DNA of 6,037 nucleotides from Candidatus Melainabacteria bacterium (GTDB taxonomy: Bacteria > Cyanobacteriota > Vampirovibrionia > Obscuribacterales > Obscuribacteraceae): assembly GCA_003175915.1 (NCBI GenBank), contig PSRH01000056.1, forward strand, positions 1 to 6,037, in the 5' to 3' direction. Shown here piece by piece: positions 1 through 6,037 of this stretch. Numbering within the stretch: position 1 is the first letter of the stretch; each line of letters opens with the position of its first letter. The notes beneath the pieces were generated by a model that was given only the letters and a program-made list of their open reading frames with translations, was not told where the DNA came from and searched no databases. The position numbers and the translations under genes are program-made.

Positions 1-116
1 CTACCGGCAGTGAGAGCAAAGACTATGTCGAGCTTCTCTCCGGATTGAGTGAAGGTGAACAGGTGGCCACCCAGGGAAGTCACATGCTGAAGACAGAACT
101 AACTTATAAGCATTGA
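1..116 (+). CDS. RND efflux periplasmic adaptor (membrane fusion protein), C-terminal end only
   Basis: This is the 3' end of a gene that begins left of the window. The reading frame starts at base 3 and gives 38 codons, ending at TGA 114-116. The visible residues include YVELLSGLSEGEQVATQGSH followed by MLKTEL. This is the usual closing beta-strand pattern of CusB/CzcB-type adaptors, in which a 'V-LSGL-EGE-V---G---LK-EL' block forms the membrane-proximal domain. Such adaptors bridge an inner-membrane RND pump and an outer-membrane channel in the periplasm. The stop overlaps the TTG start of the RND gene by 4 nt, which supports one operon and one tripartite complex. Substrate cannot be judged from this piece; it is inferred from the neighbouring pump. 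Confidence 0.85.
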   Translation, partial: TGSESKDYVELLSGLSEGEQVATQGSHMLKTELTYKH

Positions 117-3100
117 ACGGAATTATTTCATTCACACTGAAAAACCGCCTTTTGATGGCAACAACCGTTCTGGCTGCTGCATTTCTCGGACTCTGGTGCC
201 TCTTTAATTTGCCGGTGGATTCCTTTCCTGACGTCAGTAACGTTCAGGTGCAGATCATTACCGAACTTGGCAGCATGCCGGCCGAGGAAGTGGAACCTTT
301 AGTGACATTCCCGATAGAAAACGGTTTGAACGGTTTACCCAATATCTCCCTGGTTCGCTCCAATTCCAGCTTCGGCCTCTCTGTCGTCACAGCAATCTTT
401 GATGACAACACAGATATATACTGGGCCCGTCAGATCGTCCAGCAACGCTTGAATCAAATCGAGCTACCGGAAGGCACCCCAACTCCACAGTTAGGCCCGG
501 TGATATCTACCTTCAGCAACGTTTTCAATTATTATCTTGAGAGCGATAAATTGAATTTGACCGAGTTACGCACCTTGCAAGACTGGGTGATTGCTCGCCA
601 ATTGAGAGCGGTGCCCGGAGTAGGAAACGTCGTCAGTTACGGTGGATTCGTTAAACAATATCAGGTAATTTTCTCTCCGCACACTTTGAAGAGCTATGGT
701 CTCACCCTGAAGGACCTGCTCAATGCTCTAGCTTCAAATAACAGTAATGCGGGCGGCAATTTCATTGAGCAGAGCGGCGAAGAAATTATTGTTCGAGGCA
801 TCGGCCGAATTCAGAGTGTTTCGGACATAGCGGACATCGTCCTCAAATCAGTGCACGGCACCCCCGTTAAGGTGGGCAATGTAGCAGAAGTGACCATTGG
901 TGCGGCTTTCCGCCGTGGTTCCGCTTCAATGAATGGCAATGGCGAAGTGGTAACAGGCATGGTCTTCACCCGTAAGGGCGTGAACAGCAAGGAGGTAGTC
1001 GAACGAGTCAGGCAGCGAATCGCCGAATTGAACAAGGAATTACCGCCTGGAGTGAAAATCCTTACTCTTTACGATCAAAGCAGTCTTGTCGACAAAACTA
1101 TCGAAACCGTCAAAGAGATTCTCTTCTTTAGTGGAGCACTTGTGGTCATCGTGCTCGCCGCCATCCTCCTGGACATACGCTGTGCTCTCATCGTTGCCGT
1201 AATTATTCCTTTGTCGCTCTTATTCAGCTTCATACTGATGAAAGTAACAGGTCTTTCTGCAAACCTGATGACACTTGGCGCCGTCGATTTCGGCGTCATT
1301 GTTGATGCCGGCGTTGTCATGGTAGAAAACATTTACAGGCGCCTGGCCCTTGCCTGGGAAACTGAGGGCAACAAACCACCCGACACTCTCGGCCTGGTAC
1401 TGGCCGCCGCTCAAGAGGTGGGACGGCCAATTGTCTTTGCAATCTCGATCATTATCTCTGTCTATTTGCCTCTCTTCACATTAATCGGTATTGAGGGCCG
1501 GATGTTCAAGCCTCTGGCACTCACCTTCATCTATGCGCTTCTTGGTGCACTGCTTGTTTCTTTGATGGTTATTCCGGTGCTCTGTCTCTGGTCGATGAAA
1601 AACAAAGTGTCAGAGAAACGGAATGCGGCGATGGATTCAGCCAGGAAGTTTTGTGCCTCGATGCTAGAGCAATCACTTAATGCTCCGATCAAAACAGTGG
1701 CTATTTCTATGATCGCTTTGGCGATCAGCTTGTGCTTCATACCCTTTCTCGGCTCAGAGTTCATGCCCACGCTCGACGAAGGTTCGATTCTTTTACGAAC
1801 AAGGCTTTCTCCGAGCATCTCCCACACAGAGTCTCATAGGATTGCCACCGCGGTTGAGAACATCATCAAGCGATATCCTGAGGTAGATATAGTTGCCACG
1901 CGCATCGGGCGCGCACCAATGGGAACGGATCTGAAGGGAGTAGAGTGCGCCGATGTTTACATCGGTCTGAAGCCGCGTTCGTGGACTACTGCGATGAGCA
2001 AGGAAGCTCTGATCAATAAAATGGCTAAGGATTTGGACGGTGTACCGGGCCTTGTCTACAGTTTCTCTCAACCAATTGCCGATATGGTTGATGATCTCGT
2101 AGCTGGAATAAGAGCGGACCTAGGCATCAAAATTTTCGGTGAGGATCTTTCTTTGCTTGACCAGCTTGCCTCGGCTGTCGAAAAAGCAGTAGCAAAGGTA
2201 CCTGGTGCCGTTGATATGCAGCGCGAACACATACTTGGCTTACCGCAATTGATTATCAAACTCAAGCGAGATGTAATCGCGCGGTATGGTTTGAATGTGG
2301 AAGATGTCCAGGAAGTAATCGAGACAGCAATCGCCGGGAAAGTAGTCACGGAGATCATCGAAGACACCAAACGGTTTGGCCTGCTGGTTCGCCTTCCTAA
2401 GGCGTACAGGGAAACACCGGAAGCGATCCAATCCTTGCTCGTTGATACACCGGACGGTGGGCACGTCCCTCTCAAGCATATTGCCGATATTCGCATGCTG
2501 CCCGGTATCTTTACGATCAATCGCGAAAATGGTCAACGGCGCATCGCAGTTTTGGCCAACGTGCGCGGGCGGGATTTAGGTAGCTTTGTGGAGGAAGCCC
2601 AAGCTGCCGTTAAGAAGCAAGTGACGATTCCCACCGGATATCGCATTCAGTGGGCCGGCCAGTTCGAGAATGAAGAACGCGCTATGGCAAGACTTTCTAT
2701 TGTCGTGCCGATCGTCTTGATTTTGATTTTTGTCTTCCTGTTTGCTTCCTTCAACTCGGTTAAGAATGCACTTCTAGTCATGTTGAACGTACCTTTTGCC
2801 ATGATCGGGGGGATTTTGGCTCTGCTGATTTCCCATCAACCTCTCTCAGTTCCAGCTGTAATCGGCTTCATTGCTGTGTTCGGTGTTGCTGTCCAGAACG
2901 GTGTCATATTGGTCAGCCATATAATGAGTTTGCAACGTCAAGAGATTCCTCTTGTGCAAGCGGTTGAAGAAGGTGTGGCAGTGCGAATGCGTCCCGTTCT
3001 TATGACGGCATTGGTCGCTATCGTGGGCCTCTTGCCAAAAATCTTATCGACTGGAACTGGCGCTGAGATTCAGCGACCACTCGCCACTGTTGTCTTAGGC

Positions 3101-3202
3101 GGTCTTGTCTCCGCTACTGCGCTTACCCTGATTGTCCTGCCCACCGTCTTTGTGCTTGTCAACAGCTCCAGGCGATCCGGCCCCTCTGCTTCAAGCAAAT
3201 AG
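113..3202 (+). CDS. czcA-like: CzcA-family heavy-metal efflux RND transporter, inner-membrane pump subunit
   Basis: This is a full-length HME-RND proton/metal antiporter of 1029 aa (family about 1020-1060). I see TM1 at about residues 13-31, TM2-TM6 at 338-493, a further helix at 526-545, and the C-terminal set at 862-1016. Two large periplasmic porter/docking loops lie between them. Family blocks include LPVDSFPDVSNVQV (33-46), FMPTLDEGSI (550-559), GLPQLIIKL (709-717) and GTGAEIQRPLATVV (981-994). In TM4, D392, D398 and E405 have the same spacing as the proton-relay residues D402/D408/E415 of CzcA. The DFG-x3-D form points to divalent cations such as Zn, Co, Cd or Ni rather than the Cu/Ag CusA type; the exact metal is not determinable. 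The TTG start at 113 is preferred because family members begin with a short segment before the KNRLL block, and it overlaps the adaptor stop (TTGA). No good Shine-Dalgarno precedes it, so translational coupling is likely. Confidence 0.94.
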   Translation: MNGIISFTLKNRLLMATTVLAAAFLGLWCLFNLPVDSFPDVSNVQVQIITELGSMPAEEVEPLVTFPIENGLNGLPNISLVRSNSSFGLSVVTAIFDDNTDIYWARQIVQQRLNQIELPEGTPTPQLGPVISTFSNVFNYYLESDKLNLTELRTLQDWVIARQLRAVPGVGNVVSYGGFVKQYQVIFSPHTLKSYGLTLKDLLNALASNNSNAGGNFIEQSGEEIIVRGIGRIQSVSDIADIVLKSVHGTPVKVGNVAEVTIGAAFRRGSASMNGNGEVVTGMVFTRKGVNSKEVVERVRQRIAELNKELPPGVKILTLYDQSSLVDKTIETVKEILFFSGALVVIVLAAILLDIRCALIVAVIIPLSLLFSFILMKVTGLSANLMTLGAVDFGVIVDAGVVMVENIYRRLALAWETEGNKPPDTLGLVLAAAQEVGRPIVFAISIIISVYLPLFTLIGIEGRMFKPLALTFIYALLGALLVSLMVIPVLCLWSMKNKVSEKRNAAMDSARKFCASMLEQSLNAPIKTVAISMIALAISLCFIPFLGSEFMPTLDEGSILLRTRLSPSISHTESHRIATAVENIIKRYPEVDIVATRIGRAPMGTDLKGVECADVYIGLKPRSWTTAMSKEALINKMAKDLDGVPGLVYSFSQPIADMVDDLVAGIRADLGIKIFGEDLSLLDQLASAVEKAVAKVPGAVDMQREHILGLPQLIIKLKRDVIARYGLNVEDVQEVIETAIAGKVVTEIIEDTKRFGLLVRLPKAYRETPEAIQSLLVDTPDGGHVPLKHIADIRMLPGIFTINRENGQRRIAVLANVRGRDLGSFVEEAQAAVKKQVTIPTGYRIQWAGQFENEERAMARLSIVVPIVLILIFVFLFASFNSVKNALLVMLNVPFAMIGGILALLISHQPLSVPAVIGFIAVFGVAVQNGVILVSHIMSLQRQEIPLVQAVEEGVAVRMRPVLMTALVAIVGLLPKILSTGTGAEIQRPLATVVLGGLVSATALTLIVLPTVFVLVNSSRRSGPSASSK

Positions 3203-3262
3203 AATTGCAACATTGTAAATTACTCGGAGGAAAGCACTCGACTCCCTCACCGACCGTCTCTT

Positions 3263-3268
3263 AAGAGG
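3263..3268 (+). promoter_or_regulatory. Ribosome binding site of the PQQ-type dehydrogenase gene
   Basis: AAGAGG lies 4 nt before the ATG at 3273. The frame is open back to 3219 but has no ATG, GTG or TTG, so this site and this ATG fix the start. A stronger-looking GGAGGAAA at 3226-3233 is 40 nt upstream with no start codon at a usable distance, so it is probably not used. Confidence 0.6.
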
Positions 3269-3272
3269 TTGT

Positions 3273-4499
3273 ATGCGACACCAAACCTGCGCTTTAGTTT
3301 TACTGGCTCTCCTTGTTGACTGCCGAATCGCCTTTTCGCAGAGCTCGCAACCCCCCGTGCAACTAGCACGACCCTATGCCACTCCCTCGGTGGCCAATCC
3401 GCCCAGAGTCATCGGTTGGCCGGCTGGAATGAAGCCCAAAGCCCCGCCGGGATTCCAAGTGAATGTTTACGCCGATAATTTGAACCAACCGCGTTGGCTC
3501 TACGTCCTGCCCAACGGCGACGTGCTTGTCTGCGAGTCCTTCGCCGGCCGAGTAACCCTTCTGCGTGACACTACTGGCAATGGCACCGCTAATTTCCGTA
3601 GCCCGTTTTTGACCAACCTCCGCAGGCCCTTTGGGATCGAAAAAGATGGTTCGACAATCTACATAGCCTGCACCGATGCAGTACACACCTTCACTTACAA
3701 TGACGGCGACACGAAAATTACTTCTGCCGGCAAAAAAATCATGGACCTGCCGGCATTCGGTTATAACAATCACTGGACGCGCAATCTGTTAATCGACCGG
3801 GGTGCCGGTAAGCTATACATAACCGTCGGCTCGGGCACGAACGTGGATGAGGAGAAAGCGGATATAAAAGATTGGCGGCGCGCAGCCATTCTTGTCTCTA
3901 ACCTGGATGGCAGTGGTCTGAGACTTTTTGCCAGTGGTTTGAGAAATCCAATTGGTCTTGCTCTTTGCCCAGCTAGCCATAAATTATGGACGGTCGTCAA
4001 CGAGAGAGACGGATTGGGTGATGATCTCGTACCCGACTACCTGACTTCCGTGAAAGACGGCGGTTTCTATGGCTGGCCTTATGCGTACTTCGGGCAGCAC
4101 GAGGATCCGAGTCACAAGGGAGAACGTCCCGATCTAGTAGCTAAGACAATAGTACCTGACTGTGCGCTCGGTAATCATGTGGCCGCGCTGGGCCTTTGCT
4201 TCTATAACGACAAATCATTCCCTACCCATTACCAAAATGGCGTCTTTGTAGGCGAGCATGGCTCCTGGAATTCATCCAAGCGCGTCGGCTATAAAGTGGC
4301 ATATGTGCCTTTTAACAACGGCGCCGCCGCCGGAGCTCCGGAGGATTTCCTCACAGGCTTTGCCAAGGGCGAAAAGGAGCTGGACGTCTACGGCCGTCCC
4401 GTGGGAGTGGTAGTAGCCAAGGACGGTTCTCTGCTGGTTGCCGATGATGGAGCTGGTATCATCTGGAGAGTCAGCCATCCGAGTAAAAATAACCAGTAA
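3273..4499 (+). CDS. Secreted sorbosone/glucose dehydrogenase-like PQQ beta-propeller protein
   Basis: The 408-aa protein belongs to the glucose/L-sorbosone dehydrogenase (GSDH) family. These are six-bladed propellers that typically use PQQ to oxidise sugars or sugar-derived aldehydes outside the cytoplasm. A hydrophobic signal segment at residues 5-23 (CALVLLALLV..., probable cleavage near 23) predicts export. C17 sits in a lipobox-like position, but D16 before it is atypical, so I do not call a lipoprotein. Family blocks in order are: PPGFQVNVYADNLNQPRWL (58-76), RRPFGIE (117-123), NNHWTRNLL with H167 as candidate catalytic base, SGLRNPIGLA (221-230), NERDGLGDDLVPDYL (243-257), GGFYGWPYAYFG (263-274), GEHGSWN (327-333) and GRPVGVVVAKDGSLLVADD (374-392). 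There is no CxxCH heme motif, so electrons must leave through a separate acceptor. Substrate is unknown, and some family members may not use PQQ at all. No PQQ biosynthesis genes are in view. Confidence 0.88.
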   Translation: MRHQTCALVLLALLVDCRIAFSQSSQPPVQLARPYATPSVANPPRVIGWPAGMKPKAPPGFQVNVYADNLNQPRWLYVLPNGDVLVCESFAGRVTLLRDTTGNGTANFRSPFLTNLRRPFGIEKDGSTIYIACTDAVHTFTYNDGDTKITSAGKKIMDLPAFGYNNHWTRNLLIDRGAGKLYITVGSGTNVDEEKADIKDWRRAAILVSNLDGSGLRLFASGLRNPIGLALCPASHKLWTVVNERDGLGDDLVPDYLTSVKDGGFYGWPYAYFGQHEDPSHKGERPDLVAKTIVPDCALGNHVAALGLCFYNDKSFPTHYQNGVFVGEHGSWNSSKRVGYKVAYVPFNNGAAAGAPEDFLTGFAKGEKELDVYGRPVGVVVAKDGSLLVADDGAGIIWRVSHPSKNNQ

Positions 4500-4792
4500 T
4501 GCGTCTGGACAAATGGTTAAAGGTATCGCGCATAATTAAGCGACGCACCATAGCTCAAATGGCCTGCGATCAAGGGCGTGTATTCGTCAATGATCGCCCA
4601 GCCAAATCATCCACTGAATTGAAACCCACTGATCTTGTCCATTTGGAACTGGGTTCAAGAGCGCTGACGGTGCGCGTTTTACTAGTACCTGAAAAAATCG
4701 TCGCCGCCCAAGAGGCTGACAGTCTCTACGAAAAAGTAGAGGAAATTCGCCGGCCGCCTGAAGTGCTCGAATGGTTACCGGATGATCTATAA
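4499..4792 (+). CDS. rqcP: S4-domain RNA-binding protein of the RqcP (YabO) type
   Basis: This small basic protein of 97 aa starts MRLDKWLKVSRIIKRRT, nearly the same as Bacillus RqcP/YabO. The S4 fold covers about residues 1-60, with the expected DQGRVFVND turn (24-32), P34-A-K-S and KPTD (42-45). The basic face includes R2, K5, K8, R11, K14, R15 and R16. A tail resembling the RqcP EA--MY---KEE segment follows (EADSLYEKVEE, 72-82). Hsp15 (HslR) is the related alternative, but it is usually about 130 aa. RqcP works with RqcH on stalled 50S subunits during C-terminal alanine tailing in ribosome quality control; here that role is inferred from family. Its ATG shares one base with the dehydrogenase stop (TAATG), and there is no clear Shine-Dalgarno, so reinitiation after the upstream gene is likely. 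The partner rqcH is not in the window. Confidence 0.85.
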   Translation: MRLDKWLKVSRIIKRRTIAQMACDQGRVFVNDRPAKSSTELKPTDLVHLELGSRALTVRVLLVPEKIVAAQEADSLYEKVEEIRRPPEVLEWLPDDL

Positions 4793-4824
4793 CGTGGCTG
4801 CGCACATGGTGCGCCAGACATAGA

Positions 4825-4947
4825 TCAGCGGGCGGCAAATGCGGCTGGACCGGCCGCACAGTCAAGAATCGTATGACCGGACATCTTGTCGGTCGCCAGA
4901 CCGAACATTTTGACGTACTCGCCCAAACGGCGTCCAAAAAAGACTAC
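4825..4947 (-). pseudogene. Remnant of a class I SAM-dependent methyltransferase (N-terminal fragment)
   Basis: On the - strand, codons from 4947 down to a TGA at 4825-4827 read VVFFGRRLGEYVKMFGL, then ATDKMSGHT, then ILDCAAGPAAFAAR and stop. From memory of the family, class I methyltransferases of this group begin with a VVP(F/W)GRS-x-x-EYxxMFxL block. After about ten residues comes motif I in the form ILDCGGGPASFNAE, which forms the SAM-binding loop. The order and spacing match. Full members are roughly 200-250 aa, so only about one sixth remains. The upstream end abuts the rpoD stop with no proper start; only an internal TTG (4924-4926) and ATG (4906-4908) are available. The frame-shifted continuation (LAHHVRSHVID, about 4786-4820) faintly recalls the next strand but runs into rqcP and may be chance. 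It is probably a decayed gene formerly downstream of rpoD. It could be a translated micropeptide or a coincidental match, but the block-wise match makes coincidence less likely. Confidence 0.55.
4889..4911 (+). terminator. Weak candidate terminator for the + strand operon
   Basis: TCGGTC (4889-4894) and GACCGA (4899-4904) can form a 6-bp stem with a GCCA loop, followed by AACATTTT. The T tract is short and displaced, and the stem lies within the codons of the methyltransferase remnant. The left arm can also pair with GACCGGACA at 4875-4883, with one bulged base, giving a competing hairpin. Termination here is a guess. Confidence 0.22.
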
Positions 4948-4954
4948 GCAGTCT
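4936..4954 (-). terminator. Weak candidate intrinsic terminator of rpoD
   Basis: Read on the - strand, AGACT, a GCGT loop and AGTCT make a 5-bp stem whose end merges with a run of six T (complement of A 4936-4941). The stem overlaps the rpoD stop codon (4953-4955). It is short with only two G-C pairs, and the T run is also the Phe-Phe codons of the methyltransferase remnant, so support is modest. Confidence 0.3.
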
Positions 4955-6023
4955 AATCGATGTATTCTCTCAACCGCCGGCTGCGGTTGGGGTGACGCAG
5001 CTTCCGTAAGGCCTTCGCTTCGATCTGGCGAATTCTTTCTCGAGTAACGCCAAATAATTGACCGACTTCTTCAAGCGTTCTTTGCCGGCCGTCATCCAAA
5101 CCAAACCGCAACCTCAGAACGTCGCGTTCTCTAGCTGAGAGGCCAGCCATCACTTCGATAATATCTTCGCGCAGTAACTCCTGGGTGACCGAGGAAGCCG
5201 GTGTTTCCGCTTCTCTATCTTCAATGAAATCGCCCAGCCTGCTGTCTTCTTCTTTGCCTATTGGTGTTTCCAGAGAGATTGGCTCCTGGGCTACCTTGAC
5301 TATCTCACGCAGCTTGCTAACGGTGATTTCCATGGACTCAGCAATTTCTTCTTCAGTTGGCTTGCGCCCCTTGTCCTGAGCCAGTTTCCTGGTCATTTTC
5401 TTGAGCTTGTTAATCGTCTCCACCATGTGCACGGGGATCCGAATCGTCCTCGCCTGGTCGGCAATTGCCCGGGTAATCGCCTGGCGTATCCACCAGGTGG
5501 CGTAGGTGCTGAACTTATAGCCGCGTTCATAATCAAATTTCTCGGCTGCTCTAATGAGCCCGAGATTCCCCTCCTGAATCAGATCCAGAAAGAGCATGCC
5601 GCGTCCCACGTATTTCTTGGCGATTGAGACGACCAGGCGCAGGTTCGCCTGGACAAGACGCCGCTTAGCCATCGCCCCTTCGGCGCCGCCCATTTCGATT
5701 TTCCTGGCCAGCTCGATTTCTTGATCGGCAGAAAGCAAGGGAATGCGCCCGATTTCTCGAAGGTACATGCGCACCGGATCATCGGAGGAGAGACCTTTGG
5801 AAACTTCTTCCTCAAACTCAGCCGAGTCCCCTTCTACCTTCTCATCAAAGCCTTCCAGGAAAACAGGCTCGTCGGAAGCCTGTACCGGCAGTTCATCTTC
5901 CATCTCGCCGTCAGATGTAACGAGCAGTTCCTCCAGGCCGGAGCGCTCGCGATTCTTGCCCGCCTCCTCCAGTCGACCAAGCTTTTCAATAAATGTATCT
6001 TCTCGATCCTTACCCTTGGTCAC
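4953..6023 (-). CDS. rpoD: Primary (group 1) RNA polymerase sigma factor, RpoD/SigA
   Basis: This 356-aa sigma-70 factor recruits core RNA polymerase to housekeeping promoters. An acidic, low-similarity N-terminus (about 1-80) replaces a recognisable region 1.1. Region 1.2 follows at 81-112 (DDPVRMYLREIGRIPLLS), then regions 2.1-2.2 (117-152, core binding). Regions 2.3-2.4 (163-192) have the melting and -10 recognition residues W177, W178, Q181 and T184. Region 3 spans about 200-275, with the 3.2 finger EEDSRLGDFIE (258-268). Region 4.2 helix-turn-helix lies at 316-342 (TLEEVGQLFGVTRERIRQIEAKALRKL). The insert found between 1.2 and 2.1 in proteobacterial RpoD is absent, as in cyanobacterial and Gram-positive SigA. 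The GTG at 6021-6023 has GGAG 8 nt upstream and is the best visible start. The frame stays open to the window edge, however, so a longer N-terminus is possible. The gene is convergent with rqcP, so its promoter lies outside the window. Confidence 0.95.
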   Translation of the reverse strand: MTKGKDREDTFIEKLGRLEEAGKNRERSGLEELLVTSDGEMEDELPVQASDEPVFLEGFDEKVEGDSAEFEEEVSKGLSSDDPVRMYLREIGRIPLLSADQEIELARKIEMGGAEGAMAKRRLVQANLRLVVSIAKKYVGRGMLFLDLIQEGNLGLIRAAEKFDYERGYKFSTYATWWIRQAITRAIADQARTIRIPVHMVETINKLKKMTRKLAQDKGRKPTEEEIAESMEITVSKLREIVKVAQEPISLETPIGKEEDSRLGDFIEDREAETPASSVTQELLREDIIEVMAGLSARERDVLRLRFGLDDGRQRTLEEVGQLFGVTRERIRQIEAKALRKLRHPNRSRRLREYID

Positions 6024-6031
6024 AACCTGGT

Positions 6032-6035
6032 CTCC
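6032..6035 (-). promoter_or_regulatory. Ribosome binding site supporting the GTG start of rpoD
   Basis: On the - strand GGAG (6035 to 6032) is followed by the 8-nt spacer ACCAGGTT and then GTG ACC AAG. Motif and spacing are good. This favours the GTG at 6023 over an unseen upstream start, though the codons before it (GGA GAC CAG GTT) are also open. Confidence 0.5.
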
Positions 6036-6037
6036 GT

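Noticed and set aside
2068..2520. A 150-codon - strand frame inside the RND gene.
   Set aside because: Ser/Thr-rich shadow of the strongly supported transporter with no recognisable domain.
3258..3267. Perfect 10-bp palindrome CTCTTAAGAG overlapping the dehydrogenase ribosome binding site.
   Set aside because: Several perfect 10-bp palindromes are expected by chance in 6 kb, it has no loop for an RNA hairpin, and there is no second copy nearby to suggest an operator.
3203..3272. Possible promoter in the gap before the dehydrogenase (TTGCAA at 3205-3210 with an AT-rich stretch after it).
   Set aside because: No -10-like hexamer at 16-18 nt spacing could be found, so I do not call a promoter.
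3314..3323. Lipobox-like LLVDC (residues 13-17) in the dehydrogenase signal segment.
   Set aside because: Asp directly before the Cys is not typical of lipoprotein signal peptides, and a signal peptidase I site near residue 23 fits better.
3363..3773. A 136-codon - strand frame inside the dehydrogenase gene.
   Set aside because: Antisense shadow with no recognisable motifs; the + strand frame has continuous family blocks.
4587..4937. A 116-codon - strand frame overlapping rqcP.
   Set aside because: Mostly antisense to the well-supported rqcP gene, with composition typical of a shadow frame. Only its short stretch near 4786-4820 was kept, as a speculative observation.
4873..4956. A 27-codon + strand frame starting MTGHLVGRQTEHFD.
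   Set aside because: No Shine-Dalgarno, and it is the register-matched antisense of the methyltransferase-like - strand frame, which carries the recognisable motifs.

Overview
The window reads as a diderm bacterial chromosome, with roughly balanced base composition and dense gene packing. Three things suggest this: an RND efflux pump with its membrane-fusion partner, a secreted PQQ-type dehydrogenase, and a group 1 sigma factor. The sigma factor resembles cyanobacterial SigA: there is no long insert between regions 1.2 and 2.1, region 3.2 carries an EEDSRLGDFIE motif, and an HPNR motif lies near the C-terminus. My best guess is Cyanobacteriota in the broad sense, possibly a non-photosynthetic melainabacterial lineage. 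This placement is an inference with low to moderate confidence.

Layout on the + strand: the last 38 codons of a periplasmic adaptor (1-116) overlap by 4 nt a complete CzcA-type heavy-metal RND transporter (113-3202, TTG start). After a 70-bp gap comes a secreted sorbosone/glucose dehydrogenase-like beta-propeller (3273-4499). Its stop codon overlaps by 1 nt the start of a small S4-domain protein of the RqcP (YabO) type (4499-4792). On the - strand, convergent with these, is the primary sigma factor rpoD/sigA (4953-6023, GTG start). It may extend past the right edge.

The 160-bp convergent junction (4793-4952) looks empty by ORF criteria. Its - strand, however, encodes about 40 residues that closely resemble the N-terminus of a class I SAM-dependent methyltransferase, covering the VV-x-FGR / EYVKMFGL block and motif I (ILDCAAGPAAF), and then stop. 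I read this as the remnant of a methyltransferase gene that once followed rpoD. It is the least expected feature in the window.

The adaptor and RND pump form one functional unit for metal export. The dehydrogenase and rqcP are probably translationally coupled although their functions are unrelated. I see no RNA genes, mobile elements, CRISPR arrays or wholly new systems here.
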